Below are positions 26,435 through 35,304 of a DNA stretch of 64,000 nucleotides, piece by piece. Within the stretch, counting starts at the first letter, position 1; each line of letters starts with the position of its first letter. Source of the DNA: Marinobacterium lacunae. Lineage in GTDB: Bacteria; Pseudomonadota; Gammaproteobacteria; Pseudomonadales; Balneatricaceae. The translations under genes and the position numbers were made by a program. The notes under the pieces were generated by a model. The model did not search any database. It was given only the letters and a program-made list of their open reading frames with translations, and had not been told where the DNA came from. The stretch lies in assembly GCF_000705555.1 (NCBI RefSeq), contig NZ_JMQN01000015.1, positions 248,001 to 312,000 of the forward strand. The letters run 5' to 3'.

Positions 26435-26698
26435 GATCTTTTCCTCGCTTTTCATATTGTCGACAATTTAGGCTCGGTGAAATTATTTGTGGTGACGTCG
26501 ACTTTTTGTGAGGGCTGATTATATAAGGGCTTTTAAGTGTCTCTAGAGGGTTGCGGTTATTCTTTAGTCTAAATTTCCTATTAAATTGTTGACATTGTGT
26601 GTAAATACGAATAATTGCGTTGCATAAATGGTGTTAATGGGCTGGTTTATGTTGCCAATACGGTGCTAAAAAAGTGCTTTGAGAATGAAATGGGCATG
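26435..26698. other. AT-rich noncoding stretch upstream of the CoA-transferase
   Basis: No gene is supported. On the minus strand a perfect TATAAT lies at 26518-26523, about 85 bases before the CoA-transferase start, without an obvious -35 element. It may be an activator-dependent promoter. Confidence 0.4.
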
Positions 26699-26720
26699 AA
26701 AAAAGCAGCCGTTTGGCTGC
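26699..26720 (-). terminator. Rho-independent terminator downstream of the nnrU-like gene
   Basis: Minus-strand GCAGCC-AAAC-GGCTGC followed by TTTTTT. It lies about 110 bases after the NnrU stop and before the CoA-transferase promoter. Confidence 0.85.
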
Positions 26721-26829
26721 TTAGGGTGGCGTGATGAAGTGTAGAGAATCGTTGCTGGTGCTGTGTGCTTATGGCGCCGCCCCGACATTGAAGAAAGTTG
26801 CTCTGACCGATCCCGGGGCGCCGGGTTGG

Positions 26830-27408
26830 CTAGCCAAAAGGGCGCACCCCTATCAACCATTCATGCAGAACAAACGCAAAGGCACCGTAGAACACCAGGC
26901 CGATGACCACGGCGATCAGATCGCGTTGAGCGCTGATCGCTTTATACGTCACCCCCTCCGCCCGATCACGGCGACGAGCAATAGCGTAATAGAGTATGGC
27001 CCAGGCCAAGAAGGCGCCGAACAGCAGGATGTCGGCCACTGTGCCGTTGCTGAGCAGGTGGGCGAACGCCCAGAGCTTAACGCCCAATGCCATGGGATGA
27101 CCGAGCCGGGCCTTCATATGGGTGCCCGGCACATAGGCTGCCGCGAGCAGGATAAACGCTGGGAGCAATAATAGAGCGGTAATGTGCCGGGTCCAGTCCG
27201 GTGACACCCAAACCCAGGTGGGTGTGTAGCGGGCTTCCCCGTAACCCCAGATGATCAGCACAAAGCCGACGAGTGAGATAACGCTATACAGGCCTTTCCA
27301 GGGGAGCAGCCCCATGGACCGGACAGCGCTTTCCCGCAGACCCGGTGCCAGGATGCGTGTGGAATGCACACCGAGAAACAGGATAAGACCGAGGATCAGG
27401 ATAGCCAT
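26830..27408 (-). CDS. NnrU family membrane protein
   Basis: A 192-residue inner-membrane protein with about five or six helices. The N-terminus MAILILGLILFLGVHSTRIL and the internal HPMALGVKLWAFAHLLSNG are characteristic of NnrU/YedZ-like proteins; NnrU was named from denitrification clusters. His-containing helices are compatible with haem or metal contact, but the role is not established. No denitrification genes lie nearby, so this is probably a housekeeping paralogue. Confidence 0.82.
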   Translation of the reverse strand: MAILILGLILFLGVHSTRILAPGLRESAVRSMGLLPWKGLYSVISLVGFVLIIWGYGEARYTPTWVWVSPDWTRHITALLLLPAFILLAAAYVPGTHMKARLGHPMALGVKLWAFAHLLSNGTVADILLFGAFLAWAILYYAIARRRDRAEGVTYKAISAQRDLIAVVIGLVFYGAFAFVLHEWLIGVRPFG

Positions 27409-27513
27409 GACGACTCCTTGTTATCTTGAAGGTCGAGCGTCTCAGCTTAGAGCACGGGTTGAGCGCTGTATACGGCGATCAGCTGGTGAGGCGTGGCGGT
27501 CCGCGCCTGAACG

Positions 27514-27541
27514 AAAACCCCCGCTTGAGGGCGGGGGTTTT
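27514..27541 (-). terminator. Rho-independent terminator of the DEAD-box helicase gene
   Basis: AAAACCCCCGC and GCGGGGGTTTT form a strong stem with a six-base loop. It lies 37 bases after the helicase stop on the minus strand, and its T-run could also act on the plus strand. Confidence 0.85.
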
Positions 27542-27577
27542 TGTTAATCTGAGGCGAGTTGTGAGTTCGGATCGCGC

Positions 27578-28903
27578 TTACTGTTTCTTTTTCAGCGGTG
27601 CAAAGCCATCGTCACTGATCGGTGTCGGCTTGCTGCGGCGTTTGCCGACCTGCTTTTGATCGCGCAGGCGTTTCTTCACCTTGGGCTTTTCCGCCGGCTT
27701 TTTCTTGCTCTCTTTCTTCTTGCCCGTACCCGCCGCCTTGCCCGATGCCTTGAGCTTCTTCGGGCCTGTATAGCCGCCTTCGATGCCCTTGATGGTGCGT
27801 TTCTCAAACGTCTGCTTCAGGTAACGCTCGATACTGGCCTTGAGGTTCCACTCGTTTGGAGCAATCAGGCAGATAGCCAGCCCCTCGCGGCCCGCACGTC
27901 CGGTACGGCCGACGCGGTGGACATGCTCGTCGCCGCTACGGGCCAGATCGAAGTTGATCACCAGATCCACACCTTCGATATCGAGGCCCCTCGCGGCTAC
28001 GTCAGTGGCGATCAATACGTTGATCCGGCCATCGCGCAGAAGATTGAGGATGCGGGTGCGTTGCGGCTGGTCCAGCTCGCCGTGCAGTACGCCCACGCGC
28101 AATCCCTGTGACTGTAGGCGCGGCCCCAGTTCATCGCTGAGGGCACGGGTGTTGGTGAACACGATCGCTTTGTCGTAGCTTTCGTTTTTCAACAGCCACG
28201 CGAGCTGTTTCTCCTTGAGCTTGGCGTCATCGGCCAGAATAACCTGCTGGCGGATGTTCTCGATCTCGGTCTGTGCGGTGCTCAGCTGGATAGTTTCGGG
28301 ATCGCGCAGTACGCGATCGAGAATGTCGCCGACGCCCCGGTGGGTCAGGGTGGCGGAGAACAGCATACTCTGGCGCTCTTTGCGGCAGGCATCGGTGACG
28401 AACAGCACCTCCTCGCGAAAGCCCATGTCGAGCATACGGTCGGCTTCATCAAGCACCAGAAATTCCAGATCATCGAAATCGATGGTATTGCGCTCTATGT
28501 GCTCTTTGATACGCCCGGGTGTGCCGACGATGATCTCGGGATTCTTGCGAATCTTGGCCGTCTGGTTCTGGTAGTTTTCGCCGCCGCATACGGGAAGTAC
28601 GTTAACGCGGGTAAAGGACGCCAGCTTTTCACAAGTGGCACTGACCTGCTCGGCCAGTTCGCGAGTCGGCGTCAGGATCAGGCCGCGCGTGCCGCTGCGC
28701 GGCGCGGACTGTTCGACGCAGCGCTGCAGAATAGGCAGCAGAAACGCCAGGGTCTTACCGCTGCCGGTCTCGGCGCTGACCATCAGGTCGCGGCCTTCGA
28801 AAGCCAGGGGCAATACAGCGCTTTGAACGTCGGTCGGCTGGGTAAAGCCCAGCGAATCGATTGCCTTGATCAGGCGCTCATGGAGTGACAACTCTTCGAA
28901 CAC
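27578..28903 (-). CDS. DEAD-box ATP-dependent RNA helicase (RhlB/SrmB/RhlE group)
   Basis: A 441-residue RNA helicase for rRNA assembly or mRNA turnover. The Q motif is LGFTQPTDVQ, motif I AETGSGKT, motif Ib TPGR, motif II DEAD, motif III SAT and motif VI HRVGRTGRAG, in normal order. After about residue 380 there is a strongly basic tail rich in KKK and KPK clusters, suited to RNA binding. I place the start at GTG 28903 (GGAGA upstream), since the protein then begins VFEELSLHERLIKAI as in relatives; an upstream in-frame extension of 52 residues looks untranslated. The exact subfamily is uncertain. Confidence 0.87.
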   Translation of the reverse strand: MFEELSLHERLIKAIDSLGFTQPTDVQSAVLPLAFEGRDLMVSAETGSGKTLAFLLPILQRCVEQSAPRSGTRGLILTPTRELAEQVSATCEKLASFTRVNVLPVCGGENYQNQTAKIRKNPEIIVGTPGRIKEHIERNTIDFDDLEFLVLDEADRMLDMGFREEVLFVTDACRKERQSMLFSATLTHRGVGDILDRVLRDPETIQLSTAQTEIENIRQQVILADDAKLKEKQLAWLLKNESYDKAIVFTNTRALSDELGPRLQSQGLRVGVLHGELDQPQRTRILNLLRDGRINVLIATDVAARGLDIEGVDLVINFDLARSGDEHVHRVGRTGRAGREGLAICLIAPNEWNLKASIERYLKQTFEKRTIKGIEGGYTGPKKLKASGKAAGTGKKKESKKKPAEKPKVKKRLRDQKQVGKRRSKPTPISDDGFAPLKKKQ

Positions 28904-29047
28904 GTGGGGAGAATCTCCGCGGATATATAGAGGGTGCGCAAAGCTGCATCCTAGCAGAAAAGCGACGCTGAAGCCGCTCGCCCTGTAACCAATATTTGAA
29001 TATCGGTGAATCTCTTGCGAAGAGCGCTTTGCCCACGCTGTTTTCGC

Positions 29048-29078
29048 ATGGTTATCCACAAAAAGCGTGGATAACCAT
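29048..29078. repeat. Perfect 12-base inverted repeat containing opposed DnaA-box-like motifs
   Basis: ATGGTTATCCAC and GTGGATAACCAT flank a 7-base spacer, in the gap between the divergent helicase and peroxiredoxin genes. The left arm runs into a perfect TTATCCACA, the DnaA-box consensus, and the right arm gives TTATCCACG on the other strand. It may be an operator or a DnaA-titration site. Confidence 0.6.
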
Positions 29079-29226
29079 GGCAGGCACTTAAGCGCTTATC
29101 GAATGACTCGTGATAGATCATTGCTATCAAGACTCTATTTATAATTAATTTTTCATTCATCTGTGGCGCAGATAGGATGGATTCAACGTAAACGATCAGT
29201 CTTTTGCACCGAATAAGGAGTTCAGC

Positions 29227-29967
29227 ATGTTAGAAAACCGTGAAGGTCAGCGCGTACCCGATGTCACTTTCCCGACCCGTGTAGGTAATGAGTGGGTCAC
29301 TGTGACGACCGATGAGTTGTTTGCCGGCAAGACCGTTATTCTGTTCGCGCTGCCCGGCGCGTACACGCCGACCTGCTCCAGCACACATCTGCCGCGCTAT
29401 AACGAGCTGGCGCCGGTATTTAAGCGTGAAGGGGTGGATAGCATCATCTGCCTCTCGGTCAATGATCCGTTTGTCATGAGTGCCTGGGCCGGCGATCAGA
29501 GCGCCGCCAATATCGACATGCTGCCGGACGGTAATGGCGAGTTCTCTGAAGGTATGGGCATGCTGGTCGAAAAGCGTGATCTTGGCTTCGGCAAGCGTAG
29601 CTGGCGTTACTCCATGCTGGTCAAGGATGGAGTCATCGAGAAGATGTTTATCGAGCCGGATGTGCCGGGCGACCCGTTTGAAGTGTCCGATGCCGATACC
29701 ATGCTCAACTACATCAACGCAGAGGCCAAATTACCCAAGCGCGTGACGCTGCTGACCAAGCCGGGTTGTCCGCACTGCGACCGTGCCAAGAAGCACCTGA
29801 GCGAAAACGATATGCCTTACGAGGAGATTCAGCTTGGCAAGAACGGCGTGACCTACTCGTCACTGGTGGCGATCAGCGGTCGTGGAACCGTGCCGCAGAT
29901 ATTTATCGACGGTGAGCACGTCGGCGGTGCCGACGATCTTGAGCACTGGCTGGCCAAGAGCGCCTGA
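29227..29967 (+). CDS. Peroxiredoxin-glutaredoxin fusion (Prx5-Grx hybrid)
   Basis: A thiol peroxidase of 246 residues that reduces hydrogen and organic peroxides using glutathione through its own fused glutaredoxin. The N-terminal Prx5 domain (about 1-160) has the peroxidatic Cys50 in YTPTCSSTH. The C-terminal glutaredoxin (about 170-246) has the CPHC centre at Cys181/Cys184, with the GTVPQIFIDGEHVGG loop. AAGGAG lies just before the ATG. It is a single-gene unit with its own terminator. Confidence 0.93.
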   Translation: MLENREGQRVPDVTFPTRVGNEWVTVTTDELFAGKTVILFALPGAYTPTCSSTHLPRYNELAPVFKREGVDSIICLSVNDPFVMSAWAGDQSAANIDMLPDGNGEFSEGMGMLVEKRDLGFGKRSWRYSMLVKDGVIEKMFIEPDVPGDPFEVSDADTMLNYINAEAKLPKRVTLLTKPGCPHCDRAKKHLSENDMPYEEIQLGKNGVTYSSLVAISGRGTVPQIFIDGEHVGGADDLEHWLAKSA

Positions 29968-29980
29968 TAGCCCCCGCCTT

Positions 29981-30007
29981 CCACGGCAGCGCCGAGCGCT
30001 GCCGTGG
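29981..30007 (+). terminator. Strong hairpin terminator after the peroxiredoxin gene
   Basis: CCACGGCAGCGC-CGA-GCGCTGCCGTGG, a 12-base perfect stem, is followed by TGTTTGTTC. It starts 13 bases after the stop codon. Confidence 0.8.
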
Positions 30008-30095
30008 TGTTTGTTCTCTGCTGCACCCCCTTGAGCTTGCATCCGCTTGGCCGATTACTTAGAACATAGGTATAGCGAGTTGATTGAGGTTGTGT

Positions 30096-30575
30096 ATGCG
30101 TCTGATGCTTTTGGTCCTGACATTGGCGCTGCTGGCAGGTTGCAGCAGCGCGCCACGTTACACTCAGGCTCCCTATCAACTGACGGTTCCGCAATCCTCG
30201 GTGCGGGCCGACCTGATGAGTCAGTATCGACTCTGGGAAGGCACGCCTTATCGCCTGGGCGGCGTCGATCGTAACGGTGTCGACTGTTCGGGTTTCGTTC
30301 TGCGTGTATTCGATGATCTGTATGACCTGAGGTTGCCGCGTACCACCGAAGCGCAGCTGGCGCTGGGTAGTCCGATCGAGCGCGATGAGCTGCAAACCGC
30401 TGATCTTGTGTTTTTCAAAACGAGCTGGAAAGTGCGTCATGTGGGCATCTATCTGGGCGGCGGTGACTTCCTGCATGCATCCACCAGTCGCGGTGTGATG
30501 ATCTCCTCTTTGGATAATCCCTATTGGCAACGCCACTATCTGGCATCCAGACGGATGGTCGAGATCACGCCCTGA
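30096..30575 (+). CDS. NlpC/P60 family lipoprotein, peptidoglycan endopeptidase (MepS/Spr-like)
   Basis: A 159-residue cell-wall hydrolase, predicted to cleave peptide crosslinks in the periplasm. The lipoprotein signal ends with LLAGC (Cys16, then Ser, which allows outer-membrane sorting). The NlpC/P60 domain has Cys64 in DCSGFVLRVF, His115 in RHVGIYLGGG and His127 in FLHASTS, the expected Cys-His-His triad. The ATG at 30096 follows GAGG by seven bases. Confidence 0.9.
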   Translation: MRLMLLVLTLALLAGCSSAPRYTQAPYQLTVPQSSVRADLMSQYRLWEGTPYRLGGVDRNGVDCSGFVLRVFDDLYDLRLPRTTEAQLALGSPIERDELQTADLVFFKTSWKVRHVGIYLGGGDFLHASTSRGVMISSLDNPYWQRHYLASRRMVEITP

Positions 30576-31138
30576 CCCATTCTGTTCACACCGACGGAGG
30601 GTGTGGATTAAAAAAAGCTCCAATGCCTGTGGATTATGGTTGGGGATAAGCCTCGTGGATCAACTCCCGCTGCGGATGTAAACAGCTCAATTACCTCAAT
30701 TTGGCTGTTGACAACTTTATCTTTTGCATAACCTGCCCTGCACCGAACAATAATTAAACGCTTTTTCCAAACTCAATAACCACGCGGCTTTGAGCGCTGA
30801 CTCCTCGTGCTGTCCCTAAGTTGTCCATAAAGTTACGCACAGATTCTGTTTGCAACCATCACGTAATGCGGTGCAGGGGTGCGATCTTGTCCCCAGTCCT
30901 GTATCAGTCTGTGCATATTCCGTTGATAGACTGAGTGCAAATGCTGTTGTGATTCGTCGTTGGGGATAACCCCATAGCTTTGGGCGGCCTTGTGGGTAGA
31001 ATATTGATCCGTGTCCATTCGGTGGGGGTGTGAAACTTTTAGCCTATAGCTGATTGTGTAAAAAGTTGCATAATCGAAAGCAGGCGCCTGATCTACGCGA
31101 CTAGGCGGCAGGCGTGAGCGTTCTGGCGCCTTATCTCC
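30576..31138. other. 563-base noncoding region with DnaA-box-like motifs
   Basis: No gene is supported on either strand. The stretch begins with a CACACC/GGTGTG hairpin (30587-30605). Two direct copies of TGTGGATTA follow at 30602-30610 and 30628-30636, each one base from the DnaA consensus. More degenerate copies (GGGGATAAG, GGGGATAAC) and an AT-rich segment near 30690-30790 follow. The promoter of the 31139 operon must be near the right end. Confidence 0.4.
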
Positions 31139-32107
31139 ATGCGAGGACTTGAATTGGTATTGCCCAAGATCTACCGATTACTCCTGCCATTTGCACTTGC
31201 GCTGTCGATTATCGGCTGCGACATGTCAGAACCTCCGCTAAGGATCGGCACCAATGTCTGGCCAGGTTACGAGCCGATCTATCTCGCTCGTGAGCTGGGC
31301 TATATCAACAGGGACCGGGTGCAACTGGTGGAGCTGCTTTCGGCTACCGAAGTGATAAGAGCGTACCGTAACGGCGCACTGGATGTGGCAGCGCTGACGC
31401 TGGATGAAGCGTTGCTGCTGCGTGACAGTGGCGTTGCGGCTCAGGTGCTTTTGATCTCCGATACCTCCTATGGCGCCGATGCGATTCTCGCGCGTACGGG
31501 GGAAAGACTGTTTGACTTGAAGGGTAAGCGGATTGGAGTCGAGACCAGTGCTCTCGGTGCATACGTACTCAGTCGTGCCCTGAGCGTCGAGGGGCTTTCT
31601 ACTGCTGACGTGGAAGTGGTCGCGCTGGAGGTGAACCAGCACGAGGAGGCATTTATTGAGGGCAGTGTGGAAGCGCTGGTCACCTTTGAACCTGTGCGTT
31701 CGCGATTGATGGCGGGTGGCGCAACCGAGCTTTTCAGCAGCCGCGAGATACCCGATGAGGTAATCGACGTTCTGGTTGTGCGGCCTGAGGTGATTGAGGA
31801 TCGGCCCGAGCAGGTCAAGGCACTACTCGATGCCTGGTTTGAAGGTGTCGACTATCTCGCTCGTGAGCCTGAAAAATCGTATCGTCTGATGTCCGCCCGC
31901 CTCGGACTGACCCCCGATCAGATGTTCGCTGCATTTGCCGGGCTGCGCATTGTGGGACGCAAGCACAACCGCGATCTTATCTACGCTAAACCCTCTCCGC
32001 TCCTCAGGCAGGCCGAGCGTATGGGGCGTGTCATGACCGATCATCAATTGCTGACGAGGCCGGTGGACTTGCGGGCGTTTGTTGTACCCGAGGACATATG
32101 GGAATGA
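31139..32107 (+). CDS. NMT1/SsuA-like solute-binding lipoprotein paired with a c-di-GMP enzyme
   Basis: A 322-residue periplasmic-binding-fold protein of the NMT1/THI5/SsuA type (RIGTNVWPGYEPIYLARELG; SLTLDEALLL-like ALTLDEALLLRDSG; AFIEGSVEALVTFEP). The N-terminus is a lipoprotein signal ending LSIIGC (Cys27) with Asp at +2, the E. coli rule for staying in the inner membrane. No ABC permease or ATPase adjoins it. Instead its stop overlaps the GGDEF/EAL gene by four bases (ATGA), so it probably serves as a sensor that presents ligand to that enzyme's periplasmic domain. A TTG 15 bases downstream, with GAGGA before it, is an alternative start. Confidence 0.83.
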   Translation: MRGLELVLPKIYRLLLPFALALSIIGCDMSEPPLRIGTNVWPGYEPIYLARELGYINRDRVQLVELLSATEVIRAYRNGALDVAALTLDEALLLRDSGVAAQVLLISDTSYGADAILARTGERLFDLKGKRIGVETSALGAYVLSRALSVEGLSTADVEVVALEVNQHEEAFIEGSVEALVTFEPVRSRLMAGGATELFSSREIPDEVIDVLVVRPEVIEDRPEQVKALLDAWFEGVDYLAREPEKSYRLMSARLGLTPDQMFAAFAGLRIVGRKHNRDLIYAKPSPLLRQAERMGRVMTDHQLLTRPVDLRAFVVPEDIWE

Positions 32108-34890
32108 AGCGCATTCCAACCCCGCCTTTGCGCCTTTTGGTGCCGGGCACCATTCTTGCTATCGGGCTGATGGCCCTGCTGTTCACACTCTTTGTCGTGC
32201 GTCCCTACCTGTTATCACTGACCAAGGAAAGTACCGAGAGCGATATACGTTATTCACTGAACCGTCTGCAGGGCACGCTTGAATACATGCTGATGCATGA
32301 CGACCTGCTCGGGGTAAAGCGAGAAGTCGCCGCGAACAGCGTACGCAGGGATGTGAAGCATCTGGTTGTGATCGACCATCAGGGGCGTGTGGTGGCATCG
32401 TCATCGCTGGCGATGGTGGGACTGCCGCTGTCGCAACTTCCGCTGCACTATCCCCCTGATCTGATTGATCAGGTGAAGACAACACTGTCCGCTAAGCTGG
32501 CATCTTCGCACGCTGAAAACACGGTGTACGGCGTCGCACCGCTGCGATTCCCCGATCCCGACCACTTGCGCAGTGAAAGCTGGGGCGCTGTCCTGATTGA
32601 GCTCGATCTGGAGCAGGCGGGCAATCAGCTGATCTCTGGTATCGAAGGACTATTGGTGTGGGTATCGATCGGAATACTGACCTTTGGCGGACTGGTGATG
32701 TTCGGCTTCGACCGCCATATCAGCAGGCGCCTTGGCAAGATCACAAACGGCATCGCCCTGCTGGAGGCCGGACGCTATGACAAGCGGATCAAGTTAAACG
32801 GCCGGGATGAACTCGCGAAGATAGCGACAGTGCTGAACAAGCTCGCTGAATCGCTAAACGTCAGCCGTGATGCGTTGATCAGCCAGCATGCATTGTTCGA
32901 GGAGTTGATGCGGCATATACCCGCACTGGTCAGCATTGTGACCGCAGAAGGGCGTTTCGTTTACGTTAATACGCGGTTCGTAGGGACCTACGGGTTCAAT
33001 CCGGTCGAGGATCAAAGTGCGGCCAAAACCTTTATGCCGCAGGAGCTGCTAGCGCGGCATATGCGCGTTAATCGTCAGGTGCTCGACAGTGGCGAATCGG
33101 CTCAGTTTGAGTGGACGACGCAGCTCGGTGGGCGTTCGAAAACCTGGTTTATGGTGAAGTTTCCACTGTACGAGGGTAAACAAGCGCGCGTGTGTACCAT
33201 CTCGCTGGATATCACCGAGAAGGAGCAGAACGAGCAGTTGGTGAACCTCTCGCGGCGGATATTCGAGAATACCACAGAGGGGATTATCGTTACGGATGCC
33301 GATCGCAAGATCGTCGAGCTTAACGATTCCTTCGCCCGCATAGCGGGGTATCAAAAGCATGAATTGGTCGGTAGACGCCCCGACATGCTGAAATCAGGAC
33401 GTCAGGATGATGTTTTCTATCGGGAGTTCTGGAAGGAGTTGCGAGGGCAGGGGCGTTGGCGCGGCGAGGTGGTCAACCGGCGACCGGATGGCACCCTCTA
33501 TCCGGCCAGACTGTCGGTCAGCTCTATCGTGGATCGTAACGGTCGCATCAGCGGGTACTTCGCGATCTATCAGGATATCAGTGCCGAAAAGAGAGCCGAG
33601 CAGGCACTTCGGGAGTTGGCGTACTACGACACGCTGACCGGGTTGTACAACCGAGCCTCGTTCAAACAGAAGGTTGCCGAAGCCTTACAGCAACTGGATC
33701 GCTTTCAGGAGCCGTTCGGTCTGCTGTTCATCGATCTTGATCGATTCAAGGAGGTCAACGACAGCAGTGGGCATGAGCTGGGCGACAAACTGTTGGTACA
33801 GGTCGCGTGCCGCCTGGAAAGCCAGCTGCGCAAGGTCGATGTGGCCTGCCGTTTGGGGGGCGATGAATTTACCGTGCTGGTTTCCCACGCCAGTGATGAC
33901 TCGCAGCTTGCCACGATTGCGGAAAAGCTGATAGAAGCACTGGCGAAGCCCTATCGCGTAGAGGGACAAGAGCTGGTGATCGGTTGCAGTATCGGCATCG
34001 TGGTGGCACCTCGTGACGGTGAAGACCGCGATCAGCTGATGCGTAATGCCGATGCGGCCATGTATTACGCCAAGGAGAGTGGGCGAGGTCGATACGCGTT
34101 TTTCGATACTCGAATCGACGAGCGAAACCGGCGCTTGGTGCGGATCAAGCAGGGGCTGCGACAGGCCGAGGCGAATGGTGAGCTGAGTCTGGTGTACCAA
34201 CCCGAAGTGGATCCGAATACCGGCGAGGTTCGGATGTATGAAGCGTTGATGCGCTGGAACAGTGCAGAGTTGGGGTCGGTATCCCCCGCCGAGTTCATCG
34301 CCGTTGCTGAAGAGACGGATATGATCGTCGATCTGACCCGCTGGCTGATCGGTGAGGTGGCCCGGGATAGTCATCAGGAACCGCTCAAGCACAGCAAAAT
34401 CAGTATTAACCTGTCACCGCGTCAGTTCCGCAGCGACAGCTGGCAGGATAGGGTGCGTGACGCCATACAGGACGGCGCACTCGATCCGACCCGTCTCTGT
34501 ATAGAGGTAACGGAAAGCGCGTTGGTTGAAGACTTCGCATTGGCCAACGAGCAACTGCGTGAAATCAAACAGCTGGGCATAGAGGTGGCGATCGATGATT
34601 TCGGCACGGGCTATTCATCACTGGCCTACCTCAAGCGCTTGCCGATCGATTACCTCAAGATCGACCGTTCGTTTGTAGCGGATATACACCTGGACCCGGA
34701 TGATCGCACCATTGTCGAAACCGTGATCGTTATGGCGCATGCCTTAGGTCTAAAAGTTGTGGCTGAAGGCGCCGAAACAGAGCAGCAGGTGGCGTTTTTG
34801 CGAGAGCAGGGGTGTGATCTTATTCAGGGTTATTTCTATGCTCGTCCCCTAACGTTGGCCGCCTTGGTCGAGAATATGGAGAACAGTTGA
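32104..34890 (+). CDS. Membrane PAS-PAS-GGDEF-EAL bifunctional c-di-GMP enzyme
   Basis: A 928-residue inner-membrane signalling protein. Helix 1 is about 11-33 and the periplasmic sensor about 34-180; helix 2 (about 183-205) is followed by HAMP (about 206-258). PAS1 is about 265-370 and PAS2 about 385-500 (IFENTTEGIIVTDADRKIVE). In the GGDEF domain the catalytic GGDEF is intact at 585-589. In the EAL domain EAL is intact at 713-715, and the DDFGTGYSS loop is present. Both synthase and phosphodiesterase activities are therefore possible. I choose ATG 32104, which overlaps the upstream stop as ATGA and lies nine bases from GAGGA, over ATG 32098. Its partner is the binding lipoprotein at 31139. 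Confidence 0.92.
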   Translation: MKRIPTPPLRLLVPGTILAIGLMALLFTLFVVRPYLLSLTKESTESDIRYSLNRLQGTLEYMLMHDDLLGVKREVAANSVRRDVKHLVVIDHQGRVVASSSLAMVGLPLSQLPLHYPPDLIDQVKTTLSAKLASSHAENTVYGVAPLRFPDPDHLRSESWGAVLIELDLEQAGNQLISGIEGLLVWVSIGILTFGGLVMFGFDRHISRRLGKITNGIALLEAGRYDKRIKLNGRDELAKIATVLNKLAESLNVSRDALISQHALFEELMRHIPALVSIVTAEGRFVYVNTRFVGTYGFNPVEDQSAAKTFMPQELLARHMRVNRQVLDSGESAQFEWTTQLGGRSKTWFMVKFPLYEGKQARVCTISLDITEKEQNEQLVNLSRRIFENTTEGIIVTDADRKIVELNDSFARIAGYQKHELVGRRPDMLKSGRQDDVFYREFWKELRGQGRWRGEVVNRRPDGTLYPARLSVSSIVDRNGRISGYFAIYQDISAEKRAEQALRELAYYDTLTGLYNRASFKQKVAEALQQLDRFQEPFGLLFIDLDRFKEVNDSSGHELGDKLLVQVACRLESQLRKVDVACRLGGDEFTVLVSHASDDSQLATIAEKLIEALAKPYRVEGQELVIGCSIGIVVAPRDGEDRDQLMRNADAAMYYAKESGRGRYAFFDTRIDERNRRLVRIKQGLRQAEANGELSLVYQPEVDPNTGEVRMYEALMRWNSAELGSVSPAEFIAVAEETDMIVDLTRWLIGEVARDSHQEPLKHSKISINLSPRQFRSDSWQDRVRDAIQDGALDPTRLCIEVTESALVEDFALANEQLREIKQLGIEVAIDDFGTGYSSLAYLKRLPIDYLKIDRSFVADIHLDPDDRTIVETVIVMAHALGLKVVAEGAETEQQVAFLREQGCDLIQGYFYARPLTLAALVENMENS

Positions 34891-34941
34891 ACACCGATTG
34901 ATCAGCCTGTTTAGGAATGTGTAGAAAGTTGCTCTAAGTGG

Positions 34942-34969
34942 TTGACACTTAAAATTTTGAAGGTAATAT
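34942..34969 (+). promoter_or_regulatory. Sigma-70 promoter of the tRNA cluster
   Basis: TTGACA, 16 bases, TAATAT, followed by a GC-rich discriminator (GCGCCC) as in stringently controlled stable-RNA promoters. It lies just upstream of tRNA-Ser. Confidence 0.8.
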
Positions 34970-34985
34970 TTGCGCCCATCCTTAC

Positions 34986-35073
34986 GGAGGGATGGCTGAG
35001 TGGTTGAAAGCACCGGTCTTGAAAACCGACGAGTCGCGAGGCTCCCAGGGTTCGAATCCCTGTCCCTCCGCCA
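34986..35073 (+). tRNA. tRNA-Ser (UGA)
   Basis: 88 bases including encoded CCA. The acceptor stem GGAGGGA/TCCCTCC closes, the anticodon loop CTTGAAA gives UGA, there is a long variable arm typical of serine, and the T-loop is TTCGAAT. Confidence 0.97.
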
Positions 35074-35095
35074 TTTAAGGATGATTTAGGGTTAT

Positions 35096-35171
35096 TCCTC
35101 GATAGCTCAGTTGGTAGAGCAGTAGACTGTTAATCTATTGGTCGCTGGTTCGAGTCCAGCTCGAGGAGCCA
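35096..35171 (+). tRNA. tRNA-Asn (GUU)
   Basis: 76 bases including encoded CCA. Acceptor stem TCCTCGA/TCGAGGA, D-loop AGCTCAGTTGGTAGAGC and anticodon loop CTGTTAA give GUU. Confidence 0.97.
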
Positions 35172-35211
35172 ACCCTGCAGTTCGCAAGGGCTGCGAAAAA
35201 GAGTTTTGAGC

Positions 35212-35287
35212 GGGTCGTTAGCTCAGTTGGTAGAGCAGTTGGCTTTTAACCAATTGGTCATAGGTTCAAGTCCTATACGACCCACCA
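35212..35287 (+). tRNA. tRNA-Lys (UUU), copy 1
   Basis: 76 bases including encoded CCA. Acceptor stem GGGTCGT/ACGACCC, and the anticodon loop CTTTTAA gives UUU. It is identical to the second copy downstream. Confidence 0.97.
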
Positions 35288-35304
35288 CTCTTGACTCACC
35301 CGGC

